DNA from: Shinella sp. WSJ-2
GTDB lineage: Bacteria > Pseudomonadota > Alphaproteobacteria > Rhizobiales > Rhizobiaceae
Direction: 5' to 3'
NCBI RefSeq assembly: GCF_003432075.1
Contig: NZ_QWBU01000003.1
Coordinates: 496,001 to 560,000, forward strand
Length of the DNA stretch: 64,000 nucleotides
In this document: positions 36,476 through 46,328 of the stretch, in pieces
Numbering within the stretch: the stretch's first letter is position 1
Layout of the letters: every line of letters begins with the position of its first letter
Program-made: the position numbers and the translations under genes
The notes under the pieces: generated by a model
What the model saw: only the letters and a program-made list of their open reading frames with translations
Told to the model about the DNA's origin: nothing
Databases searched by the model: none

Positions 36476-38812
36476 TTACTCGAAGCCCGTCAACGTCGTA
36501 TCGCCGATGCTGACATCGCCGAGCGTGCGGAACATCAGGCGCGCGCCGATCGACCAGTCATTCGCCGTCGAGTTCGACTTGTCGCGGGTCTGCTCGTAAA
36601 CGATCGAGAACACGGTATCTCGGTCGTCATAGGAGAAGCCGACGCCGTTTCGCGTCAGGTTCTGGTTGTTGATGTCATAGGTCAGCGACCCGAACACCGA
36701 CCAGTAATCCCGGAATTTGAAGGCGGCCGCCGTCTGGATTTCGCTGGCGTTCTTGGCCAGGCCGTAGTTCGGCTGCGCGGCGATCCGCGTATAGGTGATC
36801 TCGGTTTCGAAGCGTGCGCCATCGAAGCGCAGCGACGTGTCGGAGCGGCGCAGCGACAGGTCGTCCTTGTCGAGCCGCGCGCTGGAGGCGAAGGAAAGCC
36901 CGTTCGGAAGGTCGATACCGGCCATGCCGACATAGTCGGATGCATCGGTTTCCAGGCCGGAATTGGCGCCGGCATTGACGAGGTCGTTGCTGGCGAAGGA
37001 GTTCACGCCGCCGAGTTGGAACGACTGGCCGACAATGCTGCGCAGGCGAAGCCCATTGTCGAAGGTACCGGTGTAGCGCATGCCGAGATTGGCGCGCGTG
37101 CCGCCTTCGACCCGGTCGAAGCCCGAGAACTTGTCGCGCTCGAAGAGGTTGGTCGCATCGAAGACGAAGCTCTGCGAATCCTCGTTCGGCAGGCCGCCCG
37201 CGAAATCTTCGTCCGGCCGGGCGTAAATCTGCGCGATCGGTTCGAACAGGTGCGTGCTGTTATCCGTCGTCGCCAGGATCGGGTAGCGCGCCTCGAGGCC
37301 GGCCGTCAGCATGGTGCGGGTCGCGCTGTCGTCCGTGTTGTAATCGCCGCCGTAACCGGCGGGCGTCGTCATGTCGAGCCGGTAGGTATCGCCGCGTGCG
37401 GCCAGCAGAGGCGTCAGCACGAGGCCGCCGGGCACGATGAACTGGCGCTTCCACTCCAGTTCGCTCGTCAGGCGCGTCATGCCGCCCTCCAGCCCGCGGA
37501 AACGGTCGCTGGAGCCGAGCGAATAATAATCGGCCAGGTCACGCTGGACGTTTGTGATGTTCGTCGTGATGCTGAGCTCGCCGCCCAGCACGGACTGCGG
37601 CACGATATATTCGTGATCCAGCGTCTGGGCGATCGCCTGCTGGCGCTCCAGCTTGCTGTCCGGATCGGCGTCCTGCACGTCGAAATAGAAGGCGCGCAGG
37701 TCGAAGCTGTTGCGGCGGCCGAGACCCGTCAGATAACCCTGGTTCGTATGGATGCGATCCTTGAGGCCGTCGAGTTCATAGGTGCGCGAAAAGTTGTTGT
37801 CGCCCTGAAGCATCACATCCCAGCCGAAAGCCCAGCGAGGATTGATCTTGAACTGGCCTTCGGAGGCGACCATGCCGCGGAAGCCGTCTTCTTCCCGATC
37901 GCTCGTGTTGGGATCGAAGGCGTTGTGGTTCAGCTGGTCGATGCCGGCGGCCCGCAAGGTCACGAGGCCGTTGTGGAAGCGCTTGCGGAATTCGACTTCC
38001 GCCAGGAAACCCTGGCGCGTCAGAACGGTCGGAGAGAAGGTCGCGTCCATGTCCGGCGCGATCGCAAAATAGTAGGGTGCCGTGATTCCGAGTCCGAGCT
38101 TCTGCGCATAGCCGAATTTCGGAAAGAGGAAGCCGGTCTTCCGCTTTACCGTGTAATCCGGCATTTCCAGCACGGGAATATAGGCGATCGGCTTGCCGAA
38201 CATCTCGAAACGCGCCTTTTCGAGGCGTATCGTGTGCGTGCGGCCGTTTTGGACGACGCGCTCGGCCTTGATTTCCCAGAGCGAGCGATGGGTCGGGTCG
38301 GTGGCGCAGGGTGTGCAGGCGGTATAGACGGCGTGATTGAGGATCAGCTCCTCGCCGTTGACGCGCTCGCCGCTGGTCGCCGCCAGCTTGGTGAGATCGG
38401 TCGTCTCGATGCGCAGCGCATTGATGAAGCCGTTGGCGAAATCGTCCGACAGGTCCATCTCTTCGCCATAGACGCGGTTGCCGGTCGGTTCGATCAGCTC
38501 GATATTGCCGACAGCCTTGAGGCGGCCGGTCTTCTGGTCGTATTCGACCTGGCGGGCAACGAGCTTGTAGCCGCCGTAATTGATCTGCACCGCGCCGCGG
38601 GCGATCACCTTGTCGGTGTCGTTGTTATAGACGAGTTCATTGGCTGCGAGCAGCAGCTTTGCATCTTCCGGCAGCTTGGGTTCCATCGCGCCGATATCGG
38701 GCGACTGGGCCTGCGCGGGGAGGGCGGAGCCGGACACGATGGCGCACATGGCCGCACCTGCAAGCAGGGCGGCTTTCAACCACCGATTCGTCTTGCGGTC
38801 ACCTGCCGCCAC
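36476..38812 (-). CDS. lptD: LPS assembly outer-membrane protein LptD
   Basis: A 778-residue outer-membrane protein. It has a signal peptide (to about residue 35, ending AQAQ) and an N-terminal OstA-like domain (about 45-160, KLLLAANELVYNNDTDKVIA). The large LptD beta-barrel follows to the C-terminal phenylalanine-containing end (TTLTGFE). It inserts LPS into the outer leaflet together with LptE. The start is GTG at 38812, directly after the lptG stop (TAAGTG), with AGGAGG inside the end of lptG. The encoding order lptF-lptG-lptD-surA groups most of the LPS export path in one operon. Confidence 0.96.
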   Translation of the reverse strand: MAAGDRKTNRWLKAALLAGAAMCAIVSGSALPAQAQSPDIGAMEPKLPEDAKLLLAANELVYNNDTDKVIARGAVQINYGGYKLVARQVEYDQKTGRLKAVGNIELIEPTGNRVYGEEMDLSDDFANGFINALRIETTDLTKLAATSGERVNGEELILNHAVYTACTPCATDPTHRSLWEIKAERVVQNGRTHTIRLEKARFEMFGKPIAYIPVLEMPDYTVKRKTGFLFPKFGYAQKLGLGITAPYYFAIAPDMDATFSPTVLTRQGFLAEVEFRKRFHNGLVTLRAAGIDQLNHNAFDPNTSDREEDGFRGMVASEGQFKINPRWAFGWDVMLQGDNNFSRTYELDGLKDRIHTNQGYLTGLGRRNSFDLRAFYFDVQDADPDSKLERQQAIAQTLDHEYIVPQSVLGGELSITTNITNVQRDLADYYSLGSSDRFRGLEGGMTRLTSELEWKRQFIVPGGLVLTPLLAARGDTYRLDMTTPAGYGGDYNTDDSATRTMLTAGLEARYPILATTDNSTHLFEPIAQIYARPDEDFAGGLPNEDSQSFVFDATNLFERDKFSGFDRVEGGTRANLGMRYTGTFDNGLRLRSIVGQSFQLGGVNSFASNDLVNAGANSGLETDASDYVGMAGIDLPNGLSFASSARLDKDDLSLRRSDTSLRFDGARFETEITYTRIAAQPNYGLAKNASEIQTAAAFKFRDYWSVFGSLTYDINNQNLTRNGVGFSYDDRDTVFSIVYEQTRDKSNSTANDWSIGARLMFRTLGDVSIGDTTLTGFE

Positions 38813-39895
38813 TTAGCCGTCCTCCTGATGCAGTAGTATGGTCGCACCCAACGACATTGCGACGACCACTGGGAGCCAGGCCGCAACGAACGGAGGAACA
38901 ACACCGCTGCTTCCGAATGCCTTCACAAGCACGGTGACGACATAAAGCATGAAGCCGGAAAGGATGCCACCCAGAATCACCGCACTCGATTGATTAAACC
39001 GGCTAAATTTCAATGATACACAGGCGGCGATCAGCGTCATTGCAACCAGAAGCAGCGGCAGCGAGAGCATCGAGTGGAACTGCGTTTCCATGGCGTTGGT
39101 GGGGAAACCGAAGGATTTCGCCACCTCTATCTTCCGGCTGAGACTGAAAAACGGAATGGATTCAGGCTTTTCAAGGCTTTCCGAAACGAATTCCTGTTTC
39201 AGGTTGGTACGAAGCTGTACCTCATCGAGACGGACCGGCAATTCCCCGTTGCGGGTTTCGTGCACATTCTTAAGCAGCCAGTAACCATCTTCCAAGGTCG
39301 CCGAATCGGCATCCTGGCGAAGCACGATCCTGTTGTCCTCGTCGAAGTGGATGACGGTGACGTTGACGAGGCGCGTGCCGCCGTCGAGAACTGCCTTCGC
39401 GCCGATGATCGACTGGTCGCCCTTATAGATCTGGCGCAGCCATGGAACGCTGTTTTCCGGACGCGACGCATTGGTGGCGCTCCAGCCGGATTCCAGTTCC
39501 AGCGCCTTCTTGGATCCCCAGGCCGCAATCGGGTTGATGGCCATCACCGCCAGGACACCGAACAGGAAGGCGCCGATGACGAAGGGGCGCAGGAACTGCC
39601 AGACCGAAATGCCGGCGGCACGCGTGACCACCAGCTCGTATCGACGATTGAGCGAGATAAGGGCGGCCATGCCAGCGAAGAGTGCGACGAAGGGCACCGT
39701 CTGCATCAGGATCGTCGGGATGCGCAGCGCCGTCACCAGCAGGCCGCTGGTCAGCGTATAACCCGGCAGCGCGCCGACGCGGTTCGACATCTCGCTGAAA
39801 TCGATGATGAAGATCAGCGAGAATATGCCGAGCAGGAACCAGAAGGTCGTGATGGCGTAGCGGCGAAAGAAGTAACGTCCGAGGGTTGGGATCAT
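38813..39895 (-). CDS. lptG: LPS export ABC transporter permease LptG
   Basis: A 360-residue permease of the LptB2FG complex that extracts LPS from the inner membrane. Three membrane helices lie before and three after a periplasmic beta-jellyroll (about residues 130-270). The N-terminus TLGRYFFRRYAITTFWFLLG is typical. The ATG overlaps the lptF stop by four bases. The frame is open upstream inside lptF but the start at 39895 is the family start. Confidence 0.95.
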   Translation of the reverse strand: MIPTLGRYFFRRYAITTFWFLLGIFSLIFIIDFSEMSNRVGALPGYTLTSGLLVTALRIPTILMQTVPFVALFAGMAALISLNRRYELVVTRAAGISVWQFLRPFVIGAFLFGVLAVMAINPIAAWGSKKALELESGWSATNASRPENSVPWLRQIYKGDQSIIGAKAVLDGGTRLVNVTVIHFDEDNRIVLRQDADSATLEDGYWLLKNVHETRNGELPVRLDEVQLRTNLKQEFVSESLEKPESIPFFSLSRKIEVAKSFGFPTNAMETQFHSMLSLPLLLVAMTLIAACVSLKFSRFNQSSAVILGGILSGFMLYVVTVLVKAFGSSGVVPPFVAAWLPVVVAMSLGATILLHQEDG

Positions 39896-41067
39896 GGTGT
39901 GCTGCTCCCGCCCGAGCTGGCTCTGCCGAAGCGCGCCAGCAGGCGATCGCCCAGATCCTTCAGCCGCTCTCCGAAGGTGGCGGGCAGTTCGAGCGTCTTG
40001 TTGTGCCCGAGATGGTAGATCGCGAGCGCCGCCGTACCAATGGGGATAAGATACATGATGATAACGAAGACGAAGGACCCGTCCGCATTGTTGGAGGCGT
40101 AGAAACTCGCCCATCGGACGAAGAGCGCCGTAAGGAGCGCAGTGATCATCGGATGCACGCGCGCTTCACGATGCGAGCGCGCATCCGCGCTGACGACGAG
40201 AGCGATGAGGCCGAAGACCGTCGGGAACAGCCATTCCGTGAAGCGGCGGTGCAGCTCGGCGGTGAATGAGCCCGGATCCTTCTTGTAATAGGGGTCATCA
40301 GGATCGGGATTGAACAGATAGGGCAGGTCGCGATCCTTGGCGCGGATATTCGAGGCACCGGCGCTTTGTGTCAGGTCGGCAAGGTCGAAGGCGTAGGAAT
40401 CGAACTTGATGATCGAGACATTGCCGTCCGGCAGTTTGCGGTGCACCTCGCCGTCCTTCATGACCAGTGCCGAGCTGTTTTCATCCACCGCACCCTCGCG
40501 GGCATAGTAGACCATCTCGAAGCGAGGATCGCGCGTATCGGCCACGAAAAGGCCGAGCAGCACGCCGCCGTTGCGGCGCTGCGCCACTTGCACATAGAGG
40601 CCGTCGGTAATCTTGCGGAAGGTGTTTTCCTGCACGACCGCCGAGAGCATGTCGGCATGCGCCGTTGCGATCATCTTGCGCACCGCGGTGCGCGACGAGG
40701 GCTCGATGAAATTGTCGACGGCAAAGGAGACGAAGCTCATGGCCACGGCAAGGATCATCACCGGGCGGATGATGGTCATGCGCGAGCTGCCGGCGGAGTT
40801 CAGCACGGTCAGCTCCGAATCGGAATTCATGACGGTCAGCGTCTGCGCGACGCCGATGACCAACGCGAAGGGCAGGATGATCGGCACGACCGAGGGCAGG
40901 ATAAGGGTGGCGAGCTTCAGGAAGGCGAAGGTCGACTGACCACTGTCGGTCACGAGGTTGATATTCGTCAAGGCCTGCGTGACCCAGACGATACCGAGCA
41001 GGGGCACGAGCGTGGCGACGAACATGAGCGACGCCCGCCGCAGGATATAGCGCTCGATCAATTTCAT
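39892..41067 (-). CDS. lptF: LPS export ABC transporter permease LptF
   Basis: A 391-residue partner of LptG with the same layout: helices at both ends and a periplasmic jellyroll in the middle. MKLIERYILRRASLMFVATL is the usual N-terminus. It is the first gene of the envelope operon; the start at 41067 is chosen over an upstream open extension because of this match. The 272-bp region before it is divergent with pepA and must hold the operon promoter, but no convincing -35/-10 pair was recognised. Confidence 0.95.
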   Translation of the reverse strand: MKLIERYILRRASLMFVATLVPLLGIVWVTQALTNINLVTDSGQSTFAFLKLATLILPSVVPIILPFALVIGVAQTLTVMNSDSELTVLNSAGSSRMTIIRPVMILAVAMSFVSFAVDNFIEPSSRTAVRKMIATAHADMLSAVVQENTFRKITDGLYVQVAQRRNGGVLLGLFVADTRDPRFEMVYYAREGAVDENSSALVMKDGEVHRKLPDGNVSIIKFDSYAFDLADLTQSAGASNIRAKDRDLPYLFNPDPDDPYYKKDPGSFTAELHRRFTEWLFPTVFGLIALVVSADARSHREARVHPMITALLTALFVRWASFYASNNADGSFVFVIIMYLIPIGTAALAIYHLGHNKTLELPATFGERLKDLGDRLLARFGRASSGGSSTP

Positions 41068-41339
41068 CGTTTGGTCCGCGTTTCCGACAAGCGGCTCCGG
41101 TTCATGACGCCCGTCGCAACTGGATGGCCATATAAGCTTTCTTGAGGCTGATGCCATAGCGGAGATCTTCCGCCGACAAGGAAAATTTATGGCGAACAAG
41201 CATGCTTAACCATCTGTAAACAAGGTCGCGCATCTTGCCAAGCGCCGTAAAAGCGACAAGGAATTGATGCGATTTGCGGTCTTTCGCGCTCTTCACCAGA
41301 GCGCTCACAGGCTAAACGGCCCCCATGCGGAGTAAATTC

Positions 41340-42830
41340 ATGGCTTTCCCCTTCGATATCGGTTTTGCAAAGTCGGCGCGCGCGGCGGGTGGCCTTGTAA
41401 TTCTCCTGCAGGTTGCCGGCCAGACGGCGGCCTCAGTCGACGATGTCGATCCCGAGGGTGCCGTGGCCCGTGCCGCCGGCATTGCGAAATTCACCGGCAA
41501 GGCCCTGAAGACGCTCGATGTGCTGGCGCCGCATGGCGCCTCTGCCGACCGTATCCTCGTGCTTGGCCTCGGCGAGGCAGAAAAGCTGACCGCGCATGAC
41601 TGGCTAAAGGCTGGTGGCGCCGCGGCCGCGAAAATCCGTGGCTCGGAAAAGGCGACGATCTATCTCGATGCGCCCGGCGTCACCGTGACTGCACGGAACG
41701 CCGCCGATTTCGCGCTCGGCATGCAGCTCGGCGCCTACAGCTTCGATACGTACAAGACGAAGAAGGCGGACGACGAGGAGGCGAGAGGCGGTAAGGCCGT
41801 GAAGGTCACGCTCGTCACCGCCCATGCGAATGCCGCCAAGAAAGCGAACGACATCTCCGACGCGGTGGCCGAGGGCGTCATCCTGGCCCGTAACCTCGTC
41901 AACGAGCCGGCCAACGTGCTCGGCCCGGTCGAATTCGCCGACAAAGCCAAGGCACTGGAAAAGCTCGGTGTCGAGGTGGATATCCTCACCGAACGCGAGA
42001 TGAAGAAGCTCGGTATGGCAGCACTTCTCGGTGTTGCGCAGGGCTCCGTCCGTCCGCCGCGCCTGGCGATCATGCAGTGGAAAGGCGGCAAGGAGAAGGA
42101 CCGCCCGATTGCCTTCATCGGCAAGGGCGTCGTCTTCGATTCGGGTGGCATTTCCATCAAGCAGGCCGCCGGCATGGAGGATATGAAGGGTGACATGGGC
42201 GGTGCCGCCGCCGTGATCGGCCTCATGCACACCCTTGCCGCCCGCAAGGCGAAAGCCAATGTCGTCGGCATCTTAGGTCTTGTGGAAAACATGCCTGACG
42301 GCAACGCCCAGCGCCCCGGCGACATCGTGAAATCCATGTCCGGCCAGACGATCGAGGTCATCAACACCGATGCCGAGGGCCGTCTCGTGCTTTGCGATGC
42401 GCTCTGGTACTGCAACGAGACCTTCAAGCCACAGTTTATGGTGAACCTCGCAACGCTGACCGGCGCGATCATGGTGGCGCTCGGCAGCCACCATGCCGGC
42501 CTTTTCTCCAACGACGACACGCTGGCCGGCCGCCTGACCGCCGCCGGTCTCGCCACCAACGAGCGCTTGTGGCGCATGCCGCTCGGCCGCGAATACGACA
42601 AGATGATTGACAGCAAGTTCGCCGACATGAAGAACACCGGCGGACGCTACGCCGGCTCCATCACCGCCGCGCAGTTCCTGCAGCGTTTCGTCAAGGATAC
42701 ACCCTGGGCGCATCTCGACATCGCCGGCACCGCTATCGGCTCGCCGACCGATGAGATCAACCATTCCTGGGCCTCCGGCTTCGGCGTACGCCTGCTCGAC
42801 GAGCTGGTGCGCGCGAATTACGAAGCGTGA
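41340..42830 (+). CDS. pepA: Leucyl aminopeptidase (M17, PepA)
   Basis: A 496-residue cytosolic two-metal aminopeptidase that removes N-terminal residues from peptides. The M17 signature [14 protein letters not shown] lies near residue 342, and the metal/lysine region [15 protein letters not shown] near 260. GGAG lies 7 bp before the ATG at 41340; an in-frame ATG five codons earlier lacks one. Some PepA proteins also bind DNA; this cannot be judged from the sequence. holC follows 7 bp later, as in many proteobacteria. Confidence 0.96.
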   Translation: MAFPFDIGFAKSARAAGGLVILLQVAGQTAASVDDVDPEGAVARAAGIAKFTGKALKTLDVLAPHGASADRILVLGLGEAEKLTAHDWLKAGGAAAAKIRGSEKATIYLDAPGVTVTARNAADFALGMQLGAYSFDTYKTKKADDEEARGGKAVKVTLVTAHANAAKKANDISDAVAEGVILARNLVNEPANVLGPVEFADKAKALEKLGVEVDILTEREMKKLGMAALLGVAQGSVRPPRLAIMQWKGGKEKDRPIAFIGKGVVFDSGGISIKQAAGMEDMKGDMGGAAAVIGLMHTLAARKAKANVVGILGLVENMPDGNAQRPGDIVKSMSGQTIEVINTDAEGRLVLCDALWYCNETFKPQFMVNLATLTGAIMVALGSHHAGLFSNDDTLAGRLTAAGLATNERLWRMPLGREYDKMIDSKFADMKNTGGRYAGSITAAQFLQRFVKDTPWAHLDIAGTAIGSPTDEINHSWASGFGVRLLDELVRANYEA

Positions 42831-42837
42831 GGAGAGG

Positions 42838-43287
42838 GTGAGCGAAGTCCTCTTCTACCACCTGACCGAATCGAAGCTTGAGGACGCATTGCCGCCTTTG
42901 CTCGACAAGAGCCTGGAACGCGGCTGGCGCGTCGTCGTGCAGACGGGAGATGCGGAGCGGCGCGATGCGCTCGATGCACATCTTTGGACGTTCCGTGAGG
43001 ACAGTTTTCTGCCGCACGGCACGGACGAACAGGATTTCGCCGCCGACCAGCCCGTGCTTTTGACGACGGCGCCCGACAATGCCAATGCCGCCACCGTCCG
43101 CTTCCTCGTCGCCGGCGCCGAGCCGCCGCCGCTCGATGCCTATGACCGCGTCATCTTCATGTTCGACGGCTACGACCAGGCGGAAGTCGAGACGGCACGT
43201 GAGCATTGGAAGCGCCTGAAGGGCGAGGGGCACCAGCTTACCTATTGGCAGCAGAACAGCGACGGGCGCTGGATGAAGAAGGCCTGA
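42838..43287 (+). CDS. holC: DNA polymerase III chi subunit
   Basis: A 149-residue chi protein that links the clamp-loader to single-stranded DNA-binding protein. VLFYHLTESKLEDALPPLLD, GWRVVVQT and the FLPHGT region are family features, as is the C-terminal TYWQQNSDGRWMKKA. The start is GTG at 42838 with GGAGAG just before it (short spacing). It lies directly after pepA, the usual partner. Confidence 0.93.
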   Translation: MSEVLFYHLTESKLEDALPPLLDKSLERGWRVVVQTGDAERRDALDAHLWTFREDSFLPHGTDEQDFAADQPVLLTTAPDNANAATVRFLVAGAEPPPLDAYDRVIFMFDGYDQAEVETAREHWKRLKGEGHQLTYWQQNSDGRWMKKA

Positions 43288-43328
43288 CCGGCTCTGTCTT
43301 CAACGATCTCTTGCGCCGGAGCATTCAT

Positions 43329-43340
43329 GGGTATATACCC
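43329..43340. promoter_or_regulatory. Palindromic operator GGGTATATACCC before the MarR gene
   Basis: A perfect 12-bp palindrome ending 6 bp before the MarR start codon. The same 12 bases recur at 43764 before the MFS gene. A TTGCGC at 43314 could be the -35 of a promoter whose -10 overlaps the palindrome, so the repressor would block its own gene. Confidence 0.75.
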
Positions 43341-43346
43341 GCGAAA

Positions 43347-43748
43347 ATGAGCAAGGATATCTGCCACTGCATCGTGCTGCGCAAGGCATCGCGCAAGGTC
43401 TCGTCTTATTATGACGAGGCGCTGGCGCCGCTTGGCATCAACATCGCTCAGTTCAGCCTTCTCAGGAACATCAATCGCATGGCGCCGGTCTCGTTGACCG
43501 ATCTCGGCGTGCGCGTCGAACTCGACCGTTCGACGGTCGGCCGCAATGCCAAGGTGCTGGAGCGTATGGGGCTCGTGGAAATCCGCCCCGGCAAAGACCA
43601 GCGCGAGGCGACGCTGACGGTGAGCGAGGCTGGGCACGCGGTGCTCAGGGAAGGGGCGCCACTCTGGGATTCCGTGCAGGACAAGATCGAAGCCCGGCTC
43701 GGCCCTGACGGCGCGGACCGGCTGCGGGAACTGCTTGCAGCCCTCTGA
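43347..43748 (+). CDS. MarR-family transcriptional regulator
   Basis: A 133-residue winged-helix protein. The helix-turn-helix region is VSLTDLGVRVELDRSTVGRN (about residues 50-69) and the wing GKDQREATLTVS follows. The N-terminal CHCIVLRKASRKVSSYYDE matches a MarR subgroup that often sits beside MFS genes. The start at 43347 lies only 6 bp after a perfect palindrome, leaving no room for a ribosome binding site after the operator, so the message may be leaderless. It probably controls both itself and the MFS gene at 43819 through the twin palindromes. Confidence 0.9.
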   Translation: MSKDICHCIVLRKASRKVSSYYDEALAPLGINIAQFSLLRNINRMAPVSLTDLGVRVELDRSTVGRNAKVLERMGLVEIRPGKDQREATLTVSEAGHAVLREGAPLWDSVQDKIEARLGPDGADRLRELLAAL

Positions 43749-43763
43749 TTTTTACGCATATAG

Positions 43764-43775
43764 GGGTATATACCC
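43764..43775. promoter_or_regulatory. Second copy of GGGTATATACCC, before the MFS gene
   Basis: The same 12-bp palindrome lies in the 70-bp gap between the MarR and MFS genes. This suggests a separate MarR-controlled promoter for the transporter in addition to read-through. Confidence 0.75.
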
Positions 43776-43818
43776 GTAAATCCGCCGCTGAGCGGCGTTC
43801 ACGAAAAGGGACTTCTCC

Positions 43819-45111
43819 ATGGTTTCTACAAGCGTTGCCAAATGGATGGCGGGGCGCAATCTGCACTACGGCTGGGTGGTTGCCGCGACCACCTTCCTCA
43901 CCATGCTGGCGACCGCTGGCGCCATGGGCTCGGCCGGCGTGATGATCCAGCCGCTGCACCAGGAATTCGGCTGGGATATCGCCGACATCTCCTCCGCCAT
44001 GGCGGTACGGCTGGTGCTCTTCGGCCTGCTCGGTCCGTTTGCCGCCGCCTTCATGAACCATTTCGGCATCCGCCAGGTGGTGGGTACGGCACTGGCGCTC
44101 ATCATGGGCGGCATCGTCGCCTCGTTCTTCATGACAGCGGTCTGGCAGTTGCTTCTGCTCTGGGGCATCGTCATCGGCGTCGGCACGGGCATGACGGCTT
44201 TAGTTCTCGGTGCGACCGTCGCCACCCGCTGGTTTTCCAAGCGCCGCGGCCTCGTGGTCGGCCTGATGACGGCGAGCAACGCCACCGGCCAGCTCGTCTT
44301 CCTGCCGCTGCTGGCTGCGCTCACGGAGGCTTACGGTTGGCGCACGGCGCTGACGCTCTCCGTCGCGGTTATCGCCACCGCCATGGTGCTCGTCCTGCTC
44401 CTGATGAGAGATTACCCCGCCGATGTCGGCCTGCCGGCCTATGGCGAGACGGCGATCGTCAAGCCGCCAAAGCAGGATCACAACCTCGGCACCACGCTGC
44501 TTGCCCCGCTCGTCACGTTGAAGAGCGTTTCCGGCAATGCCGTCTTCTGGGTACTTTTCGGCACGTTCTTCGTCTGCGGCCTTTCCACCAATGGCCTCAT
44601 CCAGACGCACTGGATCTCGATCTGCGGCGATTTCGGCATGGCGGCGGTGACGGCGGCCGGCACGCTCGCGGTCATCGGCGTCTTCGACTTCCTCGGAACG
44701 GTCTTCGCCGGCTGGCTTTCCGACCGCTATGACAACCGCGTCCTGCTGTTCTGGTTCTACGGTCTGCGCGGCCTGTCGCTGCTTTATCTGTCTTTCTCCG
44801 GCTTCAGCTTCGTCGAACTCTCGGTCTTCGCCGTCTTCTACGGCCTCGATTGGGTCGCCACCGTGCCGCCGACCGTAAAACTCGCCGCCGAGAATTTCGG
44901 CCGCGAAAAGGCGGGCATGGTCTTCGGCTGGGTCTTTGCCGGCCATCAGCTCGGCGCCGCCACCGCTGCCTTCGGTGCCGGCTACCTGAAGAGCGATTTC
45001 GACACCTACATGCCTGCGCTACAGATCGCCGGCCTCGCCTGCGTCCTCGCTGCGCTGTCGGTCATGCTTCTCAAGCGACCGGGGCCGGCCCCGCTTGCTG
45101 CAGCAGCCTGA
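43819..45111 (+). CDS. MFS transporter (monocarboxylate/OFA-like)
   Basis: A 430-residue protein with about 12 membrane helices. The sequence RWFSKRRGLVVGLMTASN near residue 135 is characteristic of the monocarboxylate-porter/oxalate-formate antiporter branch of MFS rather than of drug pumps. AAGGGA lies before the ATG. It is under a MarR-type operator and ends at a bidirectional terminator. Substrate unknown; an organic acid is a reasonable guess from the family. Confidence 0.88.
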   Translation: MVSTSVAKWMAGRNLHYGWVVAATTFLTMLATAGAMGSAGVMIQPLHQEFGWDIADISSAMAVRLVLFGLLGPFAAAFMNHFGIRQVVGTALALIMGGIVASFFMTAVWQLLLLWGIVIGVGTGMTALVLGATVATRWFSKRRGLVVGLMTASNATGQLVFLPLLAALTEAYGWRTALTLSVAVIATAMVLVLLLMRDYPADVGLPAYGETAIVKPPKQDHNLGTTLLAPLVTLKSVSGNAVFWVLFGTFFVCGLSTNGLIQTHWISICGDFGMAAVTAAGTLAVIGVFDFLGTVFAGWLSDRYDNRVLLFWFYGLRGLSLLYLSFSGFSFVELSVFAVFYGLDWVATVPPTVKLAAENFGREKAGMVFGWVFAGHQLGAATAAFGAGYLKSDFDTYMPALQIAGLACVLAALSVMLLKRPGPAPLAAAA

Positions 45112-45124
45112 AACGGTGGAAATG

Positions 45125-45154
45125 AAAAGGCCCGCTCGAAGCGGGCCTTTTTCT
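45125..45154. terminator. Bidirectional rho-independent terminator
   Basis: AAAAGGCCCGCT / AGCGGGCCTTTT with a CGA loop, T-run on the plus strand and A-run (T on minus) on the other side. It serves the convergent MFS gene and the oxidoreductase gene at 45154, whose stop codon touches it. Confidence 0.92.
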
Positions 45155-46080
45155 TAATCGTGAAAGGCTTCGACGAATTTGCGCCGGCCAAGCATGAAGG
45201 CGTCGGCGACGTGGCGCAGGGGCGCGAGATCGACGTCGGATTTTCCGGCTTTCACGATCTCGGCGAAGCGCTTGTAGAGCATCGGATATTCCTGCTCCGG
45301 CTCGTCATGCACCAGCTTGCCATCGATCGAGAGCTTTGCGCCGCCCTCCGACAGCACCATCTCGCCGGCCTCCGTCTGGGCCACGATATCCCAGCTCTGC
45401 TTGCCGGTCTGGCGCCAGTCGAATTCGGCCTTGAGGTCGAGCCCCCCGGCGTCGGAAAAGGTCATCGATGCGGCGATCGGCGCGTCTCGGTTCTCCGGGA
45501 ACTCCAGCGTCGCGGCGGTGATGAAGGCCGGGCGCGGCAGGATGTGCGTTACGATGGAGAGCGCATTGATGCCCGGATCGAAAACGCCGAGCCCGCCCGC
45601 CTGCCAAATCCATTCCTGGTTTGGGTGCCAGTGACGCACGTCTTCCTTCCAGTTCACCTGCATGGAGCGCAGCGTCGTGCCGGCGATGAAGCTTTTCGCC
45701 GCTTCGACGGCTGGCGCATAGCGCGAATGCCAGCTGGCAAACAGCGACAGCCCCTTGGAGGTGGCTAGCGCTTCGAGATCGGCGACTTCCGACAGCGTCG
45801 CGCCCGGCGGCTTTTCGAGGAAGACATGCTTGCCGGCCGACAGCGCCTTCTCGGCGGCTTCGTAGCGGTATTGCGGCGGCATACAGAGCGAGACGGCCTG
45901 AATGGCGGGCACGGCCGCCAGCATCTCGTCGATCGACTTGAAATTGTCGATGCCATCGACGACGCCATGACGGCTCGCAGCGGCGATCAGCTTATAATCG
46001 CTATTCCCAGCGACGGCCGGAAGATGCTGGTCGCGCACGATCTTGCCGACGCCGACGATTGCGAGATTGATCGGGGACAT
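45154..46080 (-). CDS. Gfo/Idh/MocA oxidoreductase, aldose (galactose/arabinose) 1-dehydrogenase-like
   Basis: A 308-residue NAD(P)-dependent dehydrogenase. The Rossmann start is NLAIVGVGKIVRDQHLPAV; the family EKP motif appears as FLEKPPGATL near residue 92. WHSRYAPAVEAA, WKEDVRHWHP and GGLGVFDPGINALSIV closely resemble the L-arabinose 1-dehydrogenase of Azospirillum and D-galactose 1-dehydrogenases, from memory of those sequences. These oxidise the sugar to its lactone in non-phosphorylated pathways. No other sugar gene is adjacent, so the true substrate is uncertain. Confidence 0.88.
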   Translation of the reverse strand: MSPINLAIVGVGKIVRDQHLPAVAGNSDYKLIAAASRHGVVDGIDNFKSIDEMLAAVPAIQAVSLCMPPQYRYEAAEKALSAGKHVFLEKPPGATLSEVADLEALATSKGLSLFASWHSRYAPAVEAAKSFIAGTTLRSMQVNWKEDVRHWHPNQEWIWQAGGLGVFDPGINALSIVTHILPRPAFITAATLEFPENRDAPIAASMTFSDAGGLDLKAEFDWRQTGKQSWDIVAQTEAGEMVLSEGGAKLSIDGKLVHDEPEQEYPMLYKRFAEIVKAGKSDVDLAPLRHVADAFMLGRRKFVEAFHD

Positions 46081-46328
46081 GTCTCCACCCTCATTTGTAT
46101 GATGATTTAGCCGGTGTTTTAGCAGAACCGTTCACGGCGGCAAGGGCGTGTTTGTCTGTGGCTCTGCCTAAGCTTTGTGCATCTGCCTGAAAGGCATCTT
46201 CGTCTTTCGTCTAAGGCGGGCTCTCAGCTCGGGAAAACGGGGCTGCGGACTTGAAACGAACCCCGAAATCGGCACTCTGGCCATGCTTGGCACCAAAGCA
46301 AGAACACGCCGGGCGGGGAGGAGTTATC

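Noticed and set aside
36257-38836. Very long open frame (859 codons) on the plus strand opposite lptD
   Set aside because: Its protein is dominated by Arg, Ala, Gly, Asp, Glu and Val with no fold, as expected from the antisense of GC-rich coding DNA. lptD on the other strand has clear motifs and a signal peptide.
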